A stretch of DNA of 64,000 bases from Nautilus pompilius. Lineage: Eukaryota; Mollusca; Cephalopoda; Nautilida; Nautilidae. The position numbers and the translations under genes are program-made. Below are positions 1-14,700 of the stretch, piece by piece. Where the stretch lies: assembly GCA_018389105.1 (NCBI GenBank), contig JACATO010002186.1, positions 1,688,501 to 1,752,500 of the forward strand. The letters are read 5' to 3'. The notes under the pieces are model-generated. The model was not told where the DNA came from and did not search any database. It saw only the letters and a program-made list of their open reading frames with translations. Numbering within the stretch: the first letter of the stretch is position 1; each line of letters begins with the position of its first letter.

Positions 1-3000
1 CATTGGTAGTTTAGAATAACCACAGATCATCTCTTATTTAAACTGTCATTTTTACCTATCTTAAATCACAGGAGAGGGGAAGTAGTCTGAAATCCCCATT
101 TTAAAATTGATTTTCACTTGAATTGTACTTTTTTTCTTTTTTTTTAATACAAAATATTTCATTTATTTTGAACCTGATTTTTATTCCCCTGTTTCCGACC
201 TGAGCTTTATGTCATTGGAAGCATAAAAATTGGAACTAAATTATCCAACTCTACCGGCCCAGATTTTTTTTGAAAAACCTTATCGGTGACAAGAAATGTA
301 AAGCTCTTGACACTATTCGTGTACACAGTAAAAAATATGTTTATTTTGCATTTTCATTATTATACAACTAATAATTCACTCAGACAATAAATTTTTTTAA
401 TTATCCTTGTGTTTAGGAAGCCTAGATAAAGTCAATACAAAAAAAACAACAATAGTCAGTACACATTTAAAAGGAGGAGAACCTTGTCTCAGGCCTCACA
501 GTTGCCTACTTATGGTACTGTCCACTTTGTTTTACTAGAAATTAACTATTATTTTTTACTGTTGGGCACAACCCAGAGAAACAATGATGCATCATCTAGG
601 TGCCAGATAGTCATTTCAGGAAATACAGTATTCTCTACAATTGAAATACACTTAAGGAAGAATTTTATGGGTGTTGATCTATGATATATCTGGGTTTTGT
701 GCAGACACTAATAGATCTAGATTACACATATAAGGTAAAAAGAGAGAGAGAGAGATACAATTTAAGGTTTTTTGTAACATTTTATAATAATAAACCATAG
801 ATCTTTTTGTTTAAAACATTACTGTTTAGAGGTTTGGTTTGTATTAGTTTAGGAGACCAACCATTTTGCCAGTATGAGAACTGTTGTATATACAGACATT
901 CTCACATCTATATAAAAAAATCTTAATTAAAATTATCTTATTGGTCACTGAAGCAGCAAAACTGGCAAAATCTTTGCCAGTCCAACAGATGCTATTGTTT
1001 AGAAAGCTGCTGTAATGACATTTGATATCATATCTCGTGTTGATACCTGTATGATGTGAATGCCTTGTTTTAAAAAGAGCAAAAACATTATATGCCATTA
1101 CTTTATAATGACTACAAAGGGGTGATATCAATTAGCAACTTATTTATAGTGCCTGGTGGTGTGTTTTAATCAACTAATTTGTATATGGTTAATATCTCTT
1201 GTTTTGTGACCTTTTCTTGTTTCAAATGATATGGAGACTATTTCTTGTGAAAACAACAAAAATAATGTCATATTCAAAAAATTATAATTTTTCTGCTGGT
1301 CCAGAAGAGAAAATACATTAATTATGTAAAAATACCACCTACAGTTTCCTTTTAGTTTATCATCTAACCTTGACAGAGAGTCCCTGATCAGCTTACCCAT
1401 GATGTGAGATTCTCATATCAATGAAACCAGAGCAGTCAAGTTCAGGAATTGTATGTGTGCAAATTCAGAATGTGGGAAGGAAAATACAAAGTTTATTCAT
1501 TGTTTCTGAATATTCCCATCTGAGTTGGTAGCCAAATAGGTAAGGACTTGCTTTTGCCTGCCTGTTCCTCACATGTACCAAACTTTATGTTTCAGTTAAA
1601 CATGCAATAAAAAGAATCAGGGAGTTCTTTTCTCTAACTGAAAATGTTTTTTTAGGGAATTCATGTGCAATATTATTGTATTGAAGCTTGTAACTGAGGG
1701 TAGATTTTGAAAGATGATGAATAAAAAACAGTACAAGATGTGCCTTTGCTTAAGGCTTCATTAGACCCATTTTGGAATATACTTAGGCTTGGAGTATCCA
1801 TTTAACCTTGATCTTTGATGTTTGGAGTTATTCACCATTACTGAGACTTTTAAATGGATATATTTCACTTGTTTAGGTCATGAGTGAAGAGTAGGTGTTG
1901 ACTTTACATTAAATCTCAAGTGATGAGAATTATTTCTCTAGCTATAATGTCATTGAATCATCAGCATGCTAAAGTATGGACCTGTTAAAGAATCAGGTGA
2001 ACTAAGAAACATAGGAAAATTTTATAAACTGTGATACCTCTGGTGAGTCATCTGGTGACTTGTTCAGGCTACAACAATCAGCTCTATGGAAAACTACATC
2101 AATGAACAAATAATTTTCTATGAGGCTGTTAGAAAATGAAGTTGTTTAATTTTAAAATTCCATTCCTATAAACTAAATTGCTGGTAAAATTTTAATGTTC
2201 TGAGAAATTCTTTCAGCTAAATTGATGTACAAATTCCTGTGATGACTTATAGATGTGTTAACCAACCAACTCTCAAATAACTTTTCATGCTTTTTTTCAT
2301 TAAAATGTACTTTCTTGTACTTCCAAATAATCTGTTTGTTTATAATTAAACAAATCTTATCAGTGCCTGCTGGTTCTTTTCTGAATCATCATCATCATCA
2401 TCATGGTTATTTTAGCAGTGGATACGTCATGATTTCAACACCAGTTTTCAGGCCACTTCTACATTTAAAAACAAAAAAAATACCTTTTACACTTTAACAT
2501 CGATTTGCTTAAAGCAGTCATTGGGGTTAAATCTCAATGGTAGCAATGGAAAGAATAACCAAAATATAGATATATTACTAGTTCATTTTCCATCAGTAAC
2601 TTTGTTCTTATCATTATGGAGATGTCAGCTAGTTATGTTTAGCAAACACGTTGCAGGATCACTACACGTTCTATGAACTCTAGTTTTCTTTGGTAGGTGC
2701 GGGGTTAATGCCAAGTCTCTTGGCTGCTGCAAATGACAGTAACCTCAGAGCTGCTAATCAGAAGACCCCCCCCCAAAGTTGGGAGGGGGTGCATTTACTG
2801 CTGCTGAATAGGACTCTGTAGTTTAAAAGACCACCAACAGGCTGAAATGTTGGGCAGTAATCTGCTGGACAGATGTAGTATGTTCTTTGTTCTCAATACT
2901 CCCCAAGTATTACAGTGACACAAGACTGAAGAATGTCCAGCCATGTGGGGTTGAAGCATTTTAGCAGCTTGTTAGAGAAATTTATCTTTATTCACCACTG

Positions 3001-3938
3001 CAGAATAGATTTCTAGTCACAGGTTTACCCTGAAATTCTGCTTGTCTCTTATGGATGGCACTTCAATTTTTTGTTGTTGTTTTTTTTTTTTTTTACATGT
3101 AAAAGCATCATTATCCTAACTTAGAAATCATGTTAATCCTTTTCTCTGCATATCTAATCTTTGTTTCCTGTATTTAGGAAAGTACCCTAAATAAATGAAT
3201 TCGTTTTTTTTTATCTTGTGTGTTGACAAACACCACCAGCATATTATTTAAAGAATTTTTATCTCCTTTCGCAGTAATATCTTGATAAATCAATGGAAAC
3301 AGAGGCAGATGTTTTTGTTTTTCTATATCTTGTTTGTTGGTACAATATTCAACTGTTTTATCTGCTCACTTTACTGCCACCAAAGATAATTAATATACAT
3401 AGAAGCAGCTCATTAATTTGTGCAGAGTTTTTCTGATTTCACTGCTTTCTGAGATTGAAATTCTTAATCACCAAGTGACTTAATGCTGTGTTGGAAGACA
3501 GAAGATGTCAGATTGAAGAATCTTTAATTCTATGCTGTATGAAGAAAAGGAATCCTAATTGATTTTGATAAAATTATTGATTTGCAGCATAACTGAAATT
3601 ATCAAGGCACAATTCATGCCAGTCTGGCTTGATCAATACGCAGTAGTTTGGGATAAATGAGTGTTTTTTAAGCTGGAAATAACTACTATTTTCTTCACAA
3701 TGCATTCCATTATTCCACTTCCATTCATAGCGGGGCAAGAAAACAGGTTGGGAATCAGTGAGCTATGCTTGTTGTCCTGCCTTTTTTGTTAAGTAGGTTT
3801 GATGGATCTACATAAATCTTTCCTCACATTAGCACTATCAAACAGTTTCCATGGGAAATATTGTAATGTCTGCAGTGATGAGCCATGTGAAGGGGAAATG
3901 TTTTGGATGCTAAAGTTTGCTTTTCCATGCTGTTTCAG
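1..3938 (+). other. EFR3 intron upstream of first visible exon
   Basis: AT-rich, CpG-poor sequence before the first recognisable EFR3 exon, ending in the acceptor TGTTTCAG. I looked for the family's N-terminal blocks (cysteine-rich start, the YHRRYDFF-type block) and found none, so those exons should lie further upstream. Contents are homopolymer runs, a short CAT run at 2389-2405 and no recognisable transposon. The call as intron rests only on the downstream exon needing a partner. Confidence 0.7.
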
Positions 3939-4079
3939 AATTCGAACAGCTGGTCTTCATGGAATCCATGGAGTGGTCAGGAAAACTGTCAGTGATGATC
4001 TTCAAGTTAACATTTGGGAAGCTGTGCACATGGACAAGATTGTGCCTTCATTGCTCTACAACATGCATGACTGTCCTCA
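3939..4079 (+). CDS. EFR3: EFR3 exon: RTAGLHGIHGVVRKTV block
   Basis: Starts with the last base of a split codon after TGTTTCAG and then reads IRTAGLHGIHGVVRKTV and MDKIVPSLLYNM, the best conserved N-terminal-half block of the family. It ends at CCTCA before GTAAGT. The split codon CA/G is completed by the exon at 5408. Confidence 0.95.
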
Positions 4080-7000
4080 GTAAGTATCAGTGTGCACTGC
4101 TACCACTATTGCAGTTCTCCTGTGTAGTTGTTAATTCCAGTAGTATAGAAGGGAGGGTCCAGAACTTTAAATGAGAGACCCCTCCCAGGTGCCAAAAACA
4201 GTTGTGATGAGCCACTTCTGTTCTGGTCAGCCATTCTAAATATCCTCAGAGATCTTTTCCCCATGCTGAAGCTGGTGACAAGGATTTATATCTGTTTTAC
4301 TTGCTGATCAGGTAGTTTAGTTGGATATAATTTCTAGGTGATCATACAAAAGGTAAATTATGCAGGATCCCCTCCAACATTCTTAGTAACAAATTTCATG
4401 CACTCTTCAGCTATTACAGCTCTGCAATGATTGGTATAAGCAACTGTCTGGCCAGTTAGTTACAGCAGTCACTCTGTATGGAAACAGAAGACTGACTGTC
4501 TCAATCTATTTCAAATGAAAGTGACAGGACCTGATAAATTGTCTCTTCTATCTTAGTGTGTTAAACTGCTCCTCAGAGACAGTGATCAGTGACTACATGG
4601 TTATACATTACAGTAAAGTAATTTAGAACTTTGATGAAAAAAGAAATTTTACTATGAACACGTTAAGCAGCAGCTAGCTACTTGCATGCCATTAAGAGTT
4701 TATTCTTTTCATCTTAGATTTCAAAATGTATGAGTGCTGAGTAAGAAGATGATGTGGTGATGTTCAGTCATACCAGATTATACCTTGACTGATCTGGCTG
4801 AATCATTTTTTTTATTTTTTTTTTGAGTTAATCTCATCTGGCCAAGAAAAGAATTAATTTGAGTGGTGGCCAGCAATGTTTGCCTTTTTAAAACACTAGT
4901 AGGATGGAGAGGAACATGTTTTCTGTATGAATCAGTCCAGCAGAATTTCCTTTATTGATTTGATCTTTTAATTGAGTTTTTTTTTTTTTTTTTATTTTTA
5001 TGGCACTAAGTTCTTAATAAAACCATCAGTTACTTTATTTGATTACAGGAAAAATAGATAATTCTACAAGAGGTGGTCAAAAAATATTTGGCGGCATCTG
5101 GTATAGGGACCTTGGAAGAAGTTGTGGCAGTGGCTGAAAGAGCAGTCAGGAGATATGATTCCTAACTTGAATTCAGTAAAGCAATGATTGATCTTAGTTT
5201 TATAGAAATGATGGGTGATAATCACTTCGGCTCTGTGATTCATTTGTCATAATGTACCATTCTCAAAACTTATCGGCCACCAACCCCTTTTGTGTTTGTG
5301 TACTGATTGCCATTTCTCATTAAAATGGGTAAAATGAATAATGAAATATAACAGTTCTTGCTGTCGCTTATTTGAGGCTGGCTTTTTTTTTTTAAATTTT
5401 TTTTCAGGATGTCTTCAGAAGCAGAAAGTCCTAAAGATGATCATCCGTCTGTTGTGGCAGAAAACACATTTCGAGATTTAGTGTGCCGAGCATCATACGG
5501 CAGCATCAAGTCTGTACTTCGACCATTGTTAATGTGAGTTACCACTGCTTTTTTTTTTTGTGGCACCTTGAGACGGAACAGCGGCTGCCATGCCACCGAG
5601 CAATGATGTGCATGCCACACCCTCTTGTTTAAGTGCTGAGCACTAGTGAGCAAGTAAACAACACTGCCATGCACTCATCAGCATGCACCAGAGAATAGCA
5701 GCAATTTGTGATTAGTTTTCGGTGGGCCAGAAGTGTTCTGCCAACTGAAATCCACCAGAGAATGCTGGTGTTGTATGGAGAGAACTGTATGAGTAGGTGG
5801 TCAGGTTTAAAAATGACTAAAAATGAACAGAAACAAGTTTGCACTAGCAGTAAGTCCCTCTACTAATGAAAGCAGTGGCAAGGCGGACACAACTCTCCGT
5901 CGTAACTGACGGCATAAGTACAGGTAGTATCCATATCATTATCATTGAACACCTGAACTTCTCAAGCAACGTGTTCTCATTGGGTCCAAAACAATTGACA
6001 AATATCCATATGAACTTATGTACCCTAACTTTTGCCACGTTGCCATGATGGAGATTAGTTTATTTCTAGTATTGTCTCTGGCAGTGAAACATTAGTGCAT
6101 CATTTTGATCTCTGGAAAGCAAGAGACAGAGCATGCAGTAGAAACATCCAGCATCACCATCCATCCTTTGGTAAGATCATGCTGCTTTTGTTTTGGAATT
6201 TCCAGGGATTAATCCTTGTCCTTGAGTTTGGAATCAATCACCAGAGCAGCATACCGCAATATGTTAGAAATCCACCTAAAGCCAGCTATTCAAACAAAAT
6301 GGTGTGGAAGACTAACACAAGATCTTCTGTTGCACCATGTCAATGCAAGACCACATAGTACTCAGGCAATCATCAAAACCTTGAACATCTACCACCTCCC
6401 TATGGATTTTTCAATGATTGCACAGTCCAACAGCCAGTGAAATTGTGGCTTACACACCAGCCAAAAAGCTTCTACCAGGATGGCATTAAGAAACTTGAGT
6501 TATTGGACTTTGTGTGTTGCAAAACATGGGACTATATAGAGAAGTGATGCAGTCTGATAATGATACCTGATCACTTGTTTTATTTATGAATTGCCTTTAC
6601 TTTCCGAAACACCCTTGTATATGATTATAGTGTGTTGTCTGTAACATGCTGCAGCAATAATCAGTTTTACCAACAAGTAATTAAGCAGTTATGTTTGATC
6701 ATTTGTTTTCTACTTGTATGAAACATGGGGCTAATTAATCCCAATTCTGTTCAGAGTACTAAGGATATTCTAGGCAACTTTGATGCACTATTTGTCAGTT
6801 GTTAGTTAGTTTTAGGATAATCAGGGAATCCTTTGTTAGGATCTGTTGATAATGGTGCTAGTTGTCATGGTACTGACTTGATTGCAGGTAAATCAAAATG
6901 GGGGGTTCTCAAGTAAGCTCATTATTGGTGCAAAAAAATAGTTGAAATGATTTGCTTCATCCAATACAGTAAACCTGTGATGATGATGCTGATGCTCATC

Positions 7001-8724
7001 ACCTGGTGCTTAGCTAACATAGGTTACAGTTCATTCCTAAAACCCAGAATGGTTCAGCACAAAAGAAAACAGATAGAACAAACAGAAATTATGTGGAATC
7101 ATGGAATTTACAAGCAGAGATTAAAAAAAATCTTAGAGATTCATTTATTTAAGGTTTTTTTTTTTCTTTTTTGTTCTAGTCATCTGGATAATCACAAACT
7201 GTGGGTGCCAAATGACTTTCCTATCAAATGCTTCAAGATAATTATGTATTCTGTACAGGTAAGCAAGCAAGATATTGTATGCATCTTTTCATTTGGAATG
7301 TCAGTGTACGGATGGAGGGTGTGCAGGAGTTGGTTACCTTTCTCTTGTCTGTTCATTAGTGAGCTGAAAAGCTTTCACATTAACTCAGTTTTAAAAAAAG
7401 GGGTAAGATTTGTGGGAAAAGAAAATAACTGACTATTTGATTTCACATTTTTATAACCTGAGCATTAGACTGAGCTAGTGAGAATGATGTCTGAATGTCA
7501 AGGATTGTAAATAGTTAACAAGATAGAACTTTCTAAACCACTCCTATTAAAGATTAGCAGAAGCTGATGTATTTGTTGAATGGTTGTTGTTGTTCTCAGC
7601 CACAGGCCACACTTCTAGCTCAGCTGTTACACAGGGGTTTGTAGTGTTTTCCCCATTTATGTTCCTGCACAGGTAATTTAGAGAGGCTTAGTGCAGATTA
7701 TAGAGGTATCTACAACAATCAAATATTTCAACTGTACAAACTAAATTAAAGCCGATATGCATGTGCTTGTCTTCTACAGATACACCATTGTTTTAAAAAA
7801 AAAATTGTCTTCATCATAGGGATTGAATGCACAGGCACCTGAGTGGCTGGTTATTTTCTGTTTTTTCAGGCTAAATACTGTTATCTAGTCCTTCAGATGC
7901 TGATGGCTCATCTCGATTCTCACACCAAAAGCGACCCAGTCATAAAGGCCAACATTGTAGATGTTCTCTTCAAAACAGTTCTCCTTTCTGCAGGGAGCTC
8001 CATCGGTGAGTGTGGCTGCTGAAATTAGCCATCTGTGGAAAGGTGGTCCATGGAAATTAAATACTGAATATGGACCCTGAGTTTCACTTGTAAGGAAAAT
8101 TAATTGGGGTTGTCTGTGAGGCGTCTTTAGTATTTTCTTTCTTGTTAGTTACTGACAAATATTTTCTTTTGAACATTTGTCAGGTGTCATAACGCAAAGA
8201 AACTCATGGAGTGGAGTAAACAGCTTTGGCTAAATCCAACAAGGAAAACTTTTGATCGACCCTAAGGCTTATCCTAAACTTTCAGAAAAAGGAGAAATAA
8301 TTCTATTTATAAATTATTTCATATAATAAATATTGGGCTGACATAGCTGTTGTTGAATTAAAGAAATTTAGAAATGTTTCTTTATCATTAATTAAGAAAT
8401 AAACAAAACACGGCACACACTTGTTAAAAAATGCTGTAATGTGGACAGAGTAGTAACAATTTTCTGTATTTATCAAATGTCTCACCTAATGGTTATATAG
8501 TTTATAGACAACAACAAAGCTGTAATTGATGGACAGTTTGAGAGAGAGAGTGGTTTTATTATGATGATGATTGACAGATCAGATTATTTTCTATGGAAAA
8601 TAGAGCAGTAAATGCTTCATTTTACGTAAGTCTCACACACCATTGATAAATCGTGTAGTGGTACCAGAGTTTATTCTGAGCTTTTGGTTCATTGAAAATA
8701 AAACTGTTGCTAAAATATGTGCCC

Positions 8725-8760
<36 letters not shown>

Positions 8761-11700
8761 AAATAAAGTCATTAGCTGAGTATTGATGAACTTGTTAATG
8801 CATTTGGCATAAGTACAGGTAGTATCCATATCATTGCCATAAGCAATATTTTAAAGCCTTCGTTACTTCTGCCCATATATTACCTGAATATTAAAATGCT
8901 TCACATACTTCAGGTCAAAATATAGTGTTTGTTCTATGCATCATGCTGTATAGTGTTTGGTTGTGTGTGTCAGCTGTGCAAGATGTATATTTTAATTAGA
9001 TCAAAGTTAAATATATTTCAGAAAGTTACTAATTTGCCTTATATATATATTACACTGTATTCTATGTGTTGTTGTGATTTAGTATGTGCTCACAGAAAGG
9101 TTTAGTATTATCTCCCTTGAATCATAAAACAGGATAATTTTAAAATTAAAAAAAGTGAGAATGATATAAAAATTAAGTTGAAATAATTTATTCATAATTA
9201 AATATTTTCTGACAGTTTCTTTAATTTTTAAAAATGTATTTTGATTTTTCTCTATTTGAAAGAAAAATTATGTATTGCGGTAGAAACTATTTTTTATGTA
9301 TGATTTAATTACGTTACCTTCTTTGTAAATAACCTACTATAGTTAAAACCTGGATTTAAGTCTACTACATTCACCTGTATTCAGCCTAAACTAAACCTTA
9401 GGAAAAAATGAAAAAGGTAGCACAATATATTAGGTATGAAGCAACAATAAAGCATGTAGATATAAAAAATTCTGTATTACAGTGGTAGTGAAAAAGAAGA
9501 AAAATTAAAGCCAGAAGACCTGGTAGGATCTGCATCTTATCTGCAGAATTTAAACTCTGTGGTTAAGGTGGGAAGATTTTCTCTTCCAAACAAATGTGCA
9601 GCAGGGCTGACATTTAACCTGGTACACTATTTAAGATCTATCAGGGATGAGAATTCTGTCCTTAAATGGAAAAGAAAGACAATTCATATTATTGAAACAA
9701 ATTTTGAGATTTATGAAATGAAAAACCTTTGATAGCTTATGTAGATATTCTTTTTAGATGAATGATACAATAACCAAGATTATGGTATGATTAAATATAC
9801 ATCATTTTGGAATTGCAGAGAAAAAATCATAGTGAACATAATTTACAAGGAATATTATTGGTACATGATTAGATTACAGAGTAGGAGAATCCATTCTGCA
9901 TTAACAACCTGATGATAAACTAAAGCTGAATATGAAAGTTGTCATATAAAGAACAGTTCTCAGGATCAGAATACATACAAATTTAGGTGTATAGAGCCTA
10001 GAATAAGTTTTTTCACTTCATAATCAAACCAGTAAATGTAGTTGTTTTTTTTTTAATGTTGTCTTTTGTTGAAGATGGATGCATTTGCAGCTAAAATATT
10101 CCAAGTTAGTTTGTTGTTTTTTTATGCTCCTATGTTTACAACTGTCTTAGTTCCTTTATTTATTTATTTTTTTTTGCTTTCACTTAAGGGTAAGTTTTGT
10201 TCTGCTACCTTCTCAGTTCAGTAATTAAAACCTACATTTTCAATTTACCAACTTTTAAAGATTAAATCCCACCTCTGTTTCTATAAGACTTTGGGCTTCA
10301 CAGGAAGCGTGCGTGCTGTGATATTCTGATTTCTATAGAAAACTTCATTATAATAATGTTACTCTTCAAAAAAGAAGAGATGCAATGAAATTTTTTTTTT
10401 GCTGTATAGAGTTTACTTGCTAATACAATAACTCATTGGTACTAAGAAGAGATTTTACATGCAGATATACTACAAGAAAGCTTAGTAAATGTTTTTATTA
10501 TTATTATTGGTAGTAAATAAAGTGACAACTTAAAAAACTGATTACCTGTTCACCATGTTCTCTTTTTAGGTCCCTCTGTTTTAGAAGTGTTTGATACTCT
10601 CTTACGACACCTTCGAGTCTCTGTTGACACAAACTACCAAGATCCAGAGAAGTTTGCCATGGAAAGAAAGTTCCAGGAAGCTTTGATTAACACAATAGGT
10701 GAGACTCTGTTGACAAATAAATGTGAATTCTTTTTTTTCACTTACACTTAGCCTCATCAGCAACTGCTGTTTTGAGGTGTGGAAATTCTTCAAGATGCTC
10801 GATAACCTATCTCTGCTGTTGTTGTATTTTTAAGGTGAATTTGCCAATAATATGCCAGACTACCAGAAAGTTGACATTATGATGTTTGTTCTTGGTAAAA
10901 TGCCACACAGTTCCTATTCTGATTTTGAGTAAGTAATGTGTTCTCTTAAAAATATTTTTGAAAAATTATTTTGTTCCGTTTGTTTAATTTTCTGGTTGAT
11001 CAATGTCCGAGTCATTGGAGCGGATTGCTGCTGTTTTTGATTACATGTTTAACATTAATACTCGGGAAATTTCATTAAAGATATTTAGTGCCATGAAATA
11101 GCAGTGACAGTCTACCTACATATGAGAAATTAGTATCATGAAATGATGCTGTTAAATCCATTGTACTTCATTCTGTGACCGTTTCATGCTCCGATCAACG
11201 TTGCATAACAAACAAAAAAATAGGAACCAAATTCAACAGATTTTCTGGACAGGTAAGGTATGAGTCTCACAACCACATAGAAATAAGTGTTGTAAACAGT
11301 TTGTGTGGCTGTCCACCTGCTATTTCACTGAAAACCTGCAGCATAGTTTCTTATGCACTACTGCTCAGAAGTTTGGGGAATACTGCAGCCATTTTAACTT
11401 TTAGTGGATAGTGTCATCTATCAACTAGCATAAGTATAATGGAAAAAAACAAAATGTACTTTTAGTAATGTATTTAACAAGTTTAATAATCAAATGTGTA
11501 TTTTATTATGATCTAGATTATACTTTTGTTGCAATTATTGCATGAAAAATTCTTGAGTCTCCCAATTAATTCTCTTTTGATACCTCAGCCAAGCCGCCTC
11601 TAAGAGCAGCCACAGTTGTTGTGCTGGAGACAGTTGTTTCTCTTCAGCTCTCCTATTTCATTCTACACAATTTCAGTGAGGTAGGTTTAAGTCTGATGAT

Positions 11701-14700
11701 TGTGTTGGCCATTCCATGATAACGAGAACCTCTTTCTGTTGATTTTTGCATAAATTATTCTGACAGAAGTTTTCATGTCACTGTCTTGCTGAAATAAATT
11801 GTTGACCAACAAAATGTATACCGAATGGAATGGCGTTACTCAAGTACATTGATTGTTTAGGCTATTCTCAATTCCATAAAAACCACCAACTGTATCACCA
11901 ACAAAACCACCTTCCTACGTGCTCAACAGTGGGTACAATAGTCTTTCAGCATATTCACCCAGTTTGTGCTGGACATAAACTGCATGATTCAATCCAGATA
12001 TTTAAAATCTCTACTAATCAGTACAGAGTGCATACCATTCATTAATTGTCCATTTTTTTTGTTGTTGACATTTAGCTTAAGCAAGCCTTTTTTTGCCTTG
12101 TTGTGAGAGCTTAATATTGGTAGGTTTACATGCTGCTTTCAGCATCTTTTTGCCAGTGGATGCAGATATGGGATTATTTCATATTGTATTCAAGGCAGTG
12201 GTTGTCTGGAAGCTGGACAAGCATCTATTTCAGTGACTTGTAACTTTAATGTAATGATCTTATTTAGAAGTGGCTTTTGGTCGTCTTATTATGGTCAAGG
12301 TTGGCATCAGTCTTTTTGTGGTGCAGTATCTTATAAGGAACTCCATTCAATGACACCCTTGTTTTCTTGCAAGAATATTCCTCCATTTCTTAGTGTAACA
12401 GTAGCTCTTCATTGTTCATTTGCTGGTTATGTGGTCTTTACCACCATCGCTCTTTCGGACTGGTATTACTTACTACTTTCTCTCATTTTTATAGAATGCA
12501 TAGCTTTCCTTGGATCTGAGTAATCACATGAATTATAACCATAGATATGGAAATTTCTAGAAAAATTACTTCATTTCCATTGGTCACAAAAAATATTTTA
12601 ATCCTAGTTTTATGTACAATTTCACTCAAAAAGTAAAAATTAGTGGGCAACCAAAACTTCTGCGCAATAATGTACATTCTTTTGTTTTATTGATGATTTG
12701 TTTGAATAACTTTTGATGAGGTGTTTCCTCTTTTTTTCAGAGGTCCCCCAGTTGACACCCAACTACAGATGATGTTGCTGAGAAGTTTGTTAAAGGTATG
12801 CTTTCTTTGTTTTTGTTATGTGTCGACAGCAAGGATGCCAAGAAAGAGTATAACAAAGAGATTGTATCCGTCATATTGTTAGAGTGGTACCCTTTTACAT
12901 ACCTCATTTTCCAAAGTGGCAATATAAAGGTCAAACACACTTTCCAACTTAATAAAAGACTTGTTATGCATTGTGTTAACAGTCAGAACTATTATCGACG
13001 CAACTACAATGTTTGGTTTTCTAGGTGGCCGCAAAGTACAAGACTGTGAATTATTCTAATGCCTTTCCCCCTGAGTTTCTGAATCCTCTACTGAAGATGT
13101 CTCAGGTGGATGATCCTGGGCTAAGGTTGATTATACAGGAGATCTTGCACACACTTCTTGACCGTCACGGAAACGTGGACAAGTTAAAGAAAGTCAGGTA
13201 ACATTTCCCTATATTTCAGCTATTTATACAGAAAGAAGAGTGCTTGTGTGCTGCTTGTTTCTCTCTTGTGCACACTTTTTTTTTTTTTAATTGTAACTTT
13301 AATAAATTTTTAATTTAAAACAAATTGTAATCAAAAGGTTCTTGGTTGGTTTACATTTATTCTTTTCAGTTTGTAGTTCATACGTAAATAAAACTGCTTG
13401 TTTTTCTGCAGGGGGTGCATTTCATTAGAGTACTAGTTTTGTGTACATAAATATTTGGATTGTCTCCCTTTATACACAAATCAGATGGAAATAATTCTCA
13501 CAAAAGTTTATGGATTTTGGAATATCACATCATATACTTAATTACACTTGTGCACTAAACTTATTTGAAAATAATTAGACTATATCATGGGTTTGATCAG
13601 TTGTTAGAGAAAAAAAGATTGATTGATTTACATTTTATGCACCGTGGATTTTATTACATAGAAACTGAAGACAATCACAATTCCTACCAGTACTCTGTAG
13701 AATCCAAAATCACAAGATGATTGGATTGGCATAGTCAGTACTGGGTGTTTACCCCATTTTTTTATTGCTTGCTACTCCTAGGTTGAAGCCACATCCAGAT
13801 TGTGTCAGTTCTATGGAGGGGATTCCTGGGCCTTATTCCTTTACAAGAGAAAGATGGGTGAATGATCTGTGGACATGGGTGACCAGTCCATAGTAGTGGT
13901 GTTGCCTGTGCACTGATGCCCCTTGGTTATCCATGGATACAAACCATGGTGCTAGTTGTTGATTAAGAGGCAGGACTATGGGCCTTATAGTCTCATCCTG
14001 GTACCTCTGAAAAGTTAGACGAGCAATAACCAGAGAGTTCCATAATCTCTCTCTATGCCTTCACATTACTGCCTCAGTAACAATCATATTGGTCAACATT
14101 GGCAGCAGTATAACACATTCCTTGCCACCACGTTACACACAACCTGCCATTGGAGAAATCCAAACTGAACTGACTTTCATTAGAAAGTATCATCTGCCAC
14201 TGGACTTTGTCCATCAATTTTATCTTCCCCAAAGTATTACAATGATGATTGCTCAAAGGGAGACCAACATATGCACATCTGGCACACAATGATGCATGGT
14301 GAAGACAGTCCTGATGGTTTGTCTGGATATCTGACTTGCAGCAAGTGTTTTTCGATCTGGGTACTACCACTGATTGCCCTGTTCTGTATGGCCATTTCTT
14401 AGATCAGGTACTATTTGATTGGGGTGACCTTTGTCATGCTTATCATTAACAACTGATTTACTGCATGGAGTCTCTTGCTCTTGTCACACGACATGTCTAC
14501 AAACTACTATTGTGGATTTTACTGCATCGTACCCGGATTTTTTTTTACACATAAACAAGCATTCGTTTTTTTAATTCAAATCTATAAACACCTTATGGTC
14601 TTCTTAGCTTGGGATGTTCTTGCATGTTTTTTTACACATTTATTCATTTGATTGATTTTAGATCTGTGAGTCAACAACTCCTGATGGTAGGCTATATTTT

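Larger units (their letters stand above)
8006..10569 (+). other. EFR3 intron, 2.6 kb
   Basis: CpG-poor intron with no recognised gene. It contains a perfect (AT)n run at 8727-8757 and, just after it, a roughly 60-bp fragment of the mariner family also found at 5540 and 43420. The rest is AT-rich with T-runs and no structure I can name. Confidence 0.7.

Noticed and set aside
2255-2497. ORF with a His run
   Set aside because: The run comes from a short CAT microsatellite, and the rest of the ORF is AT-driven.
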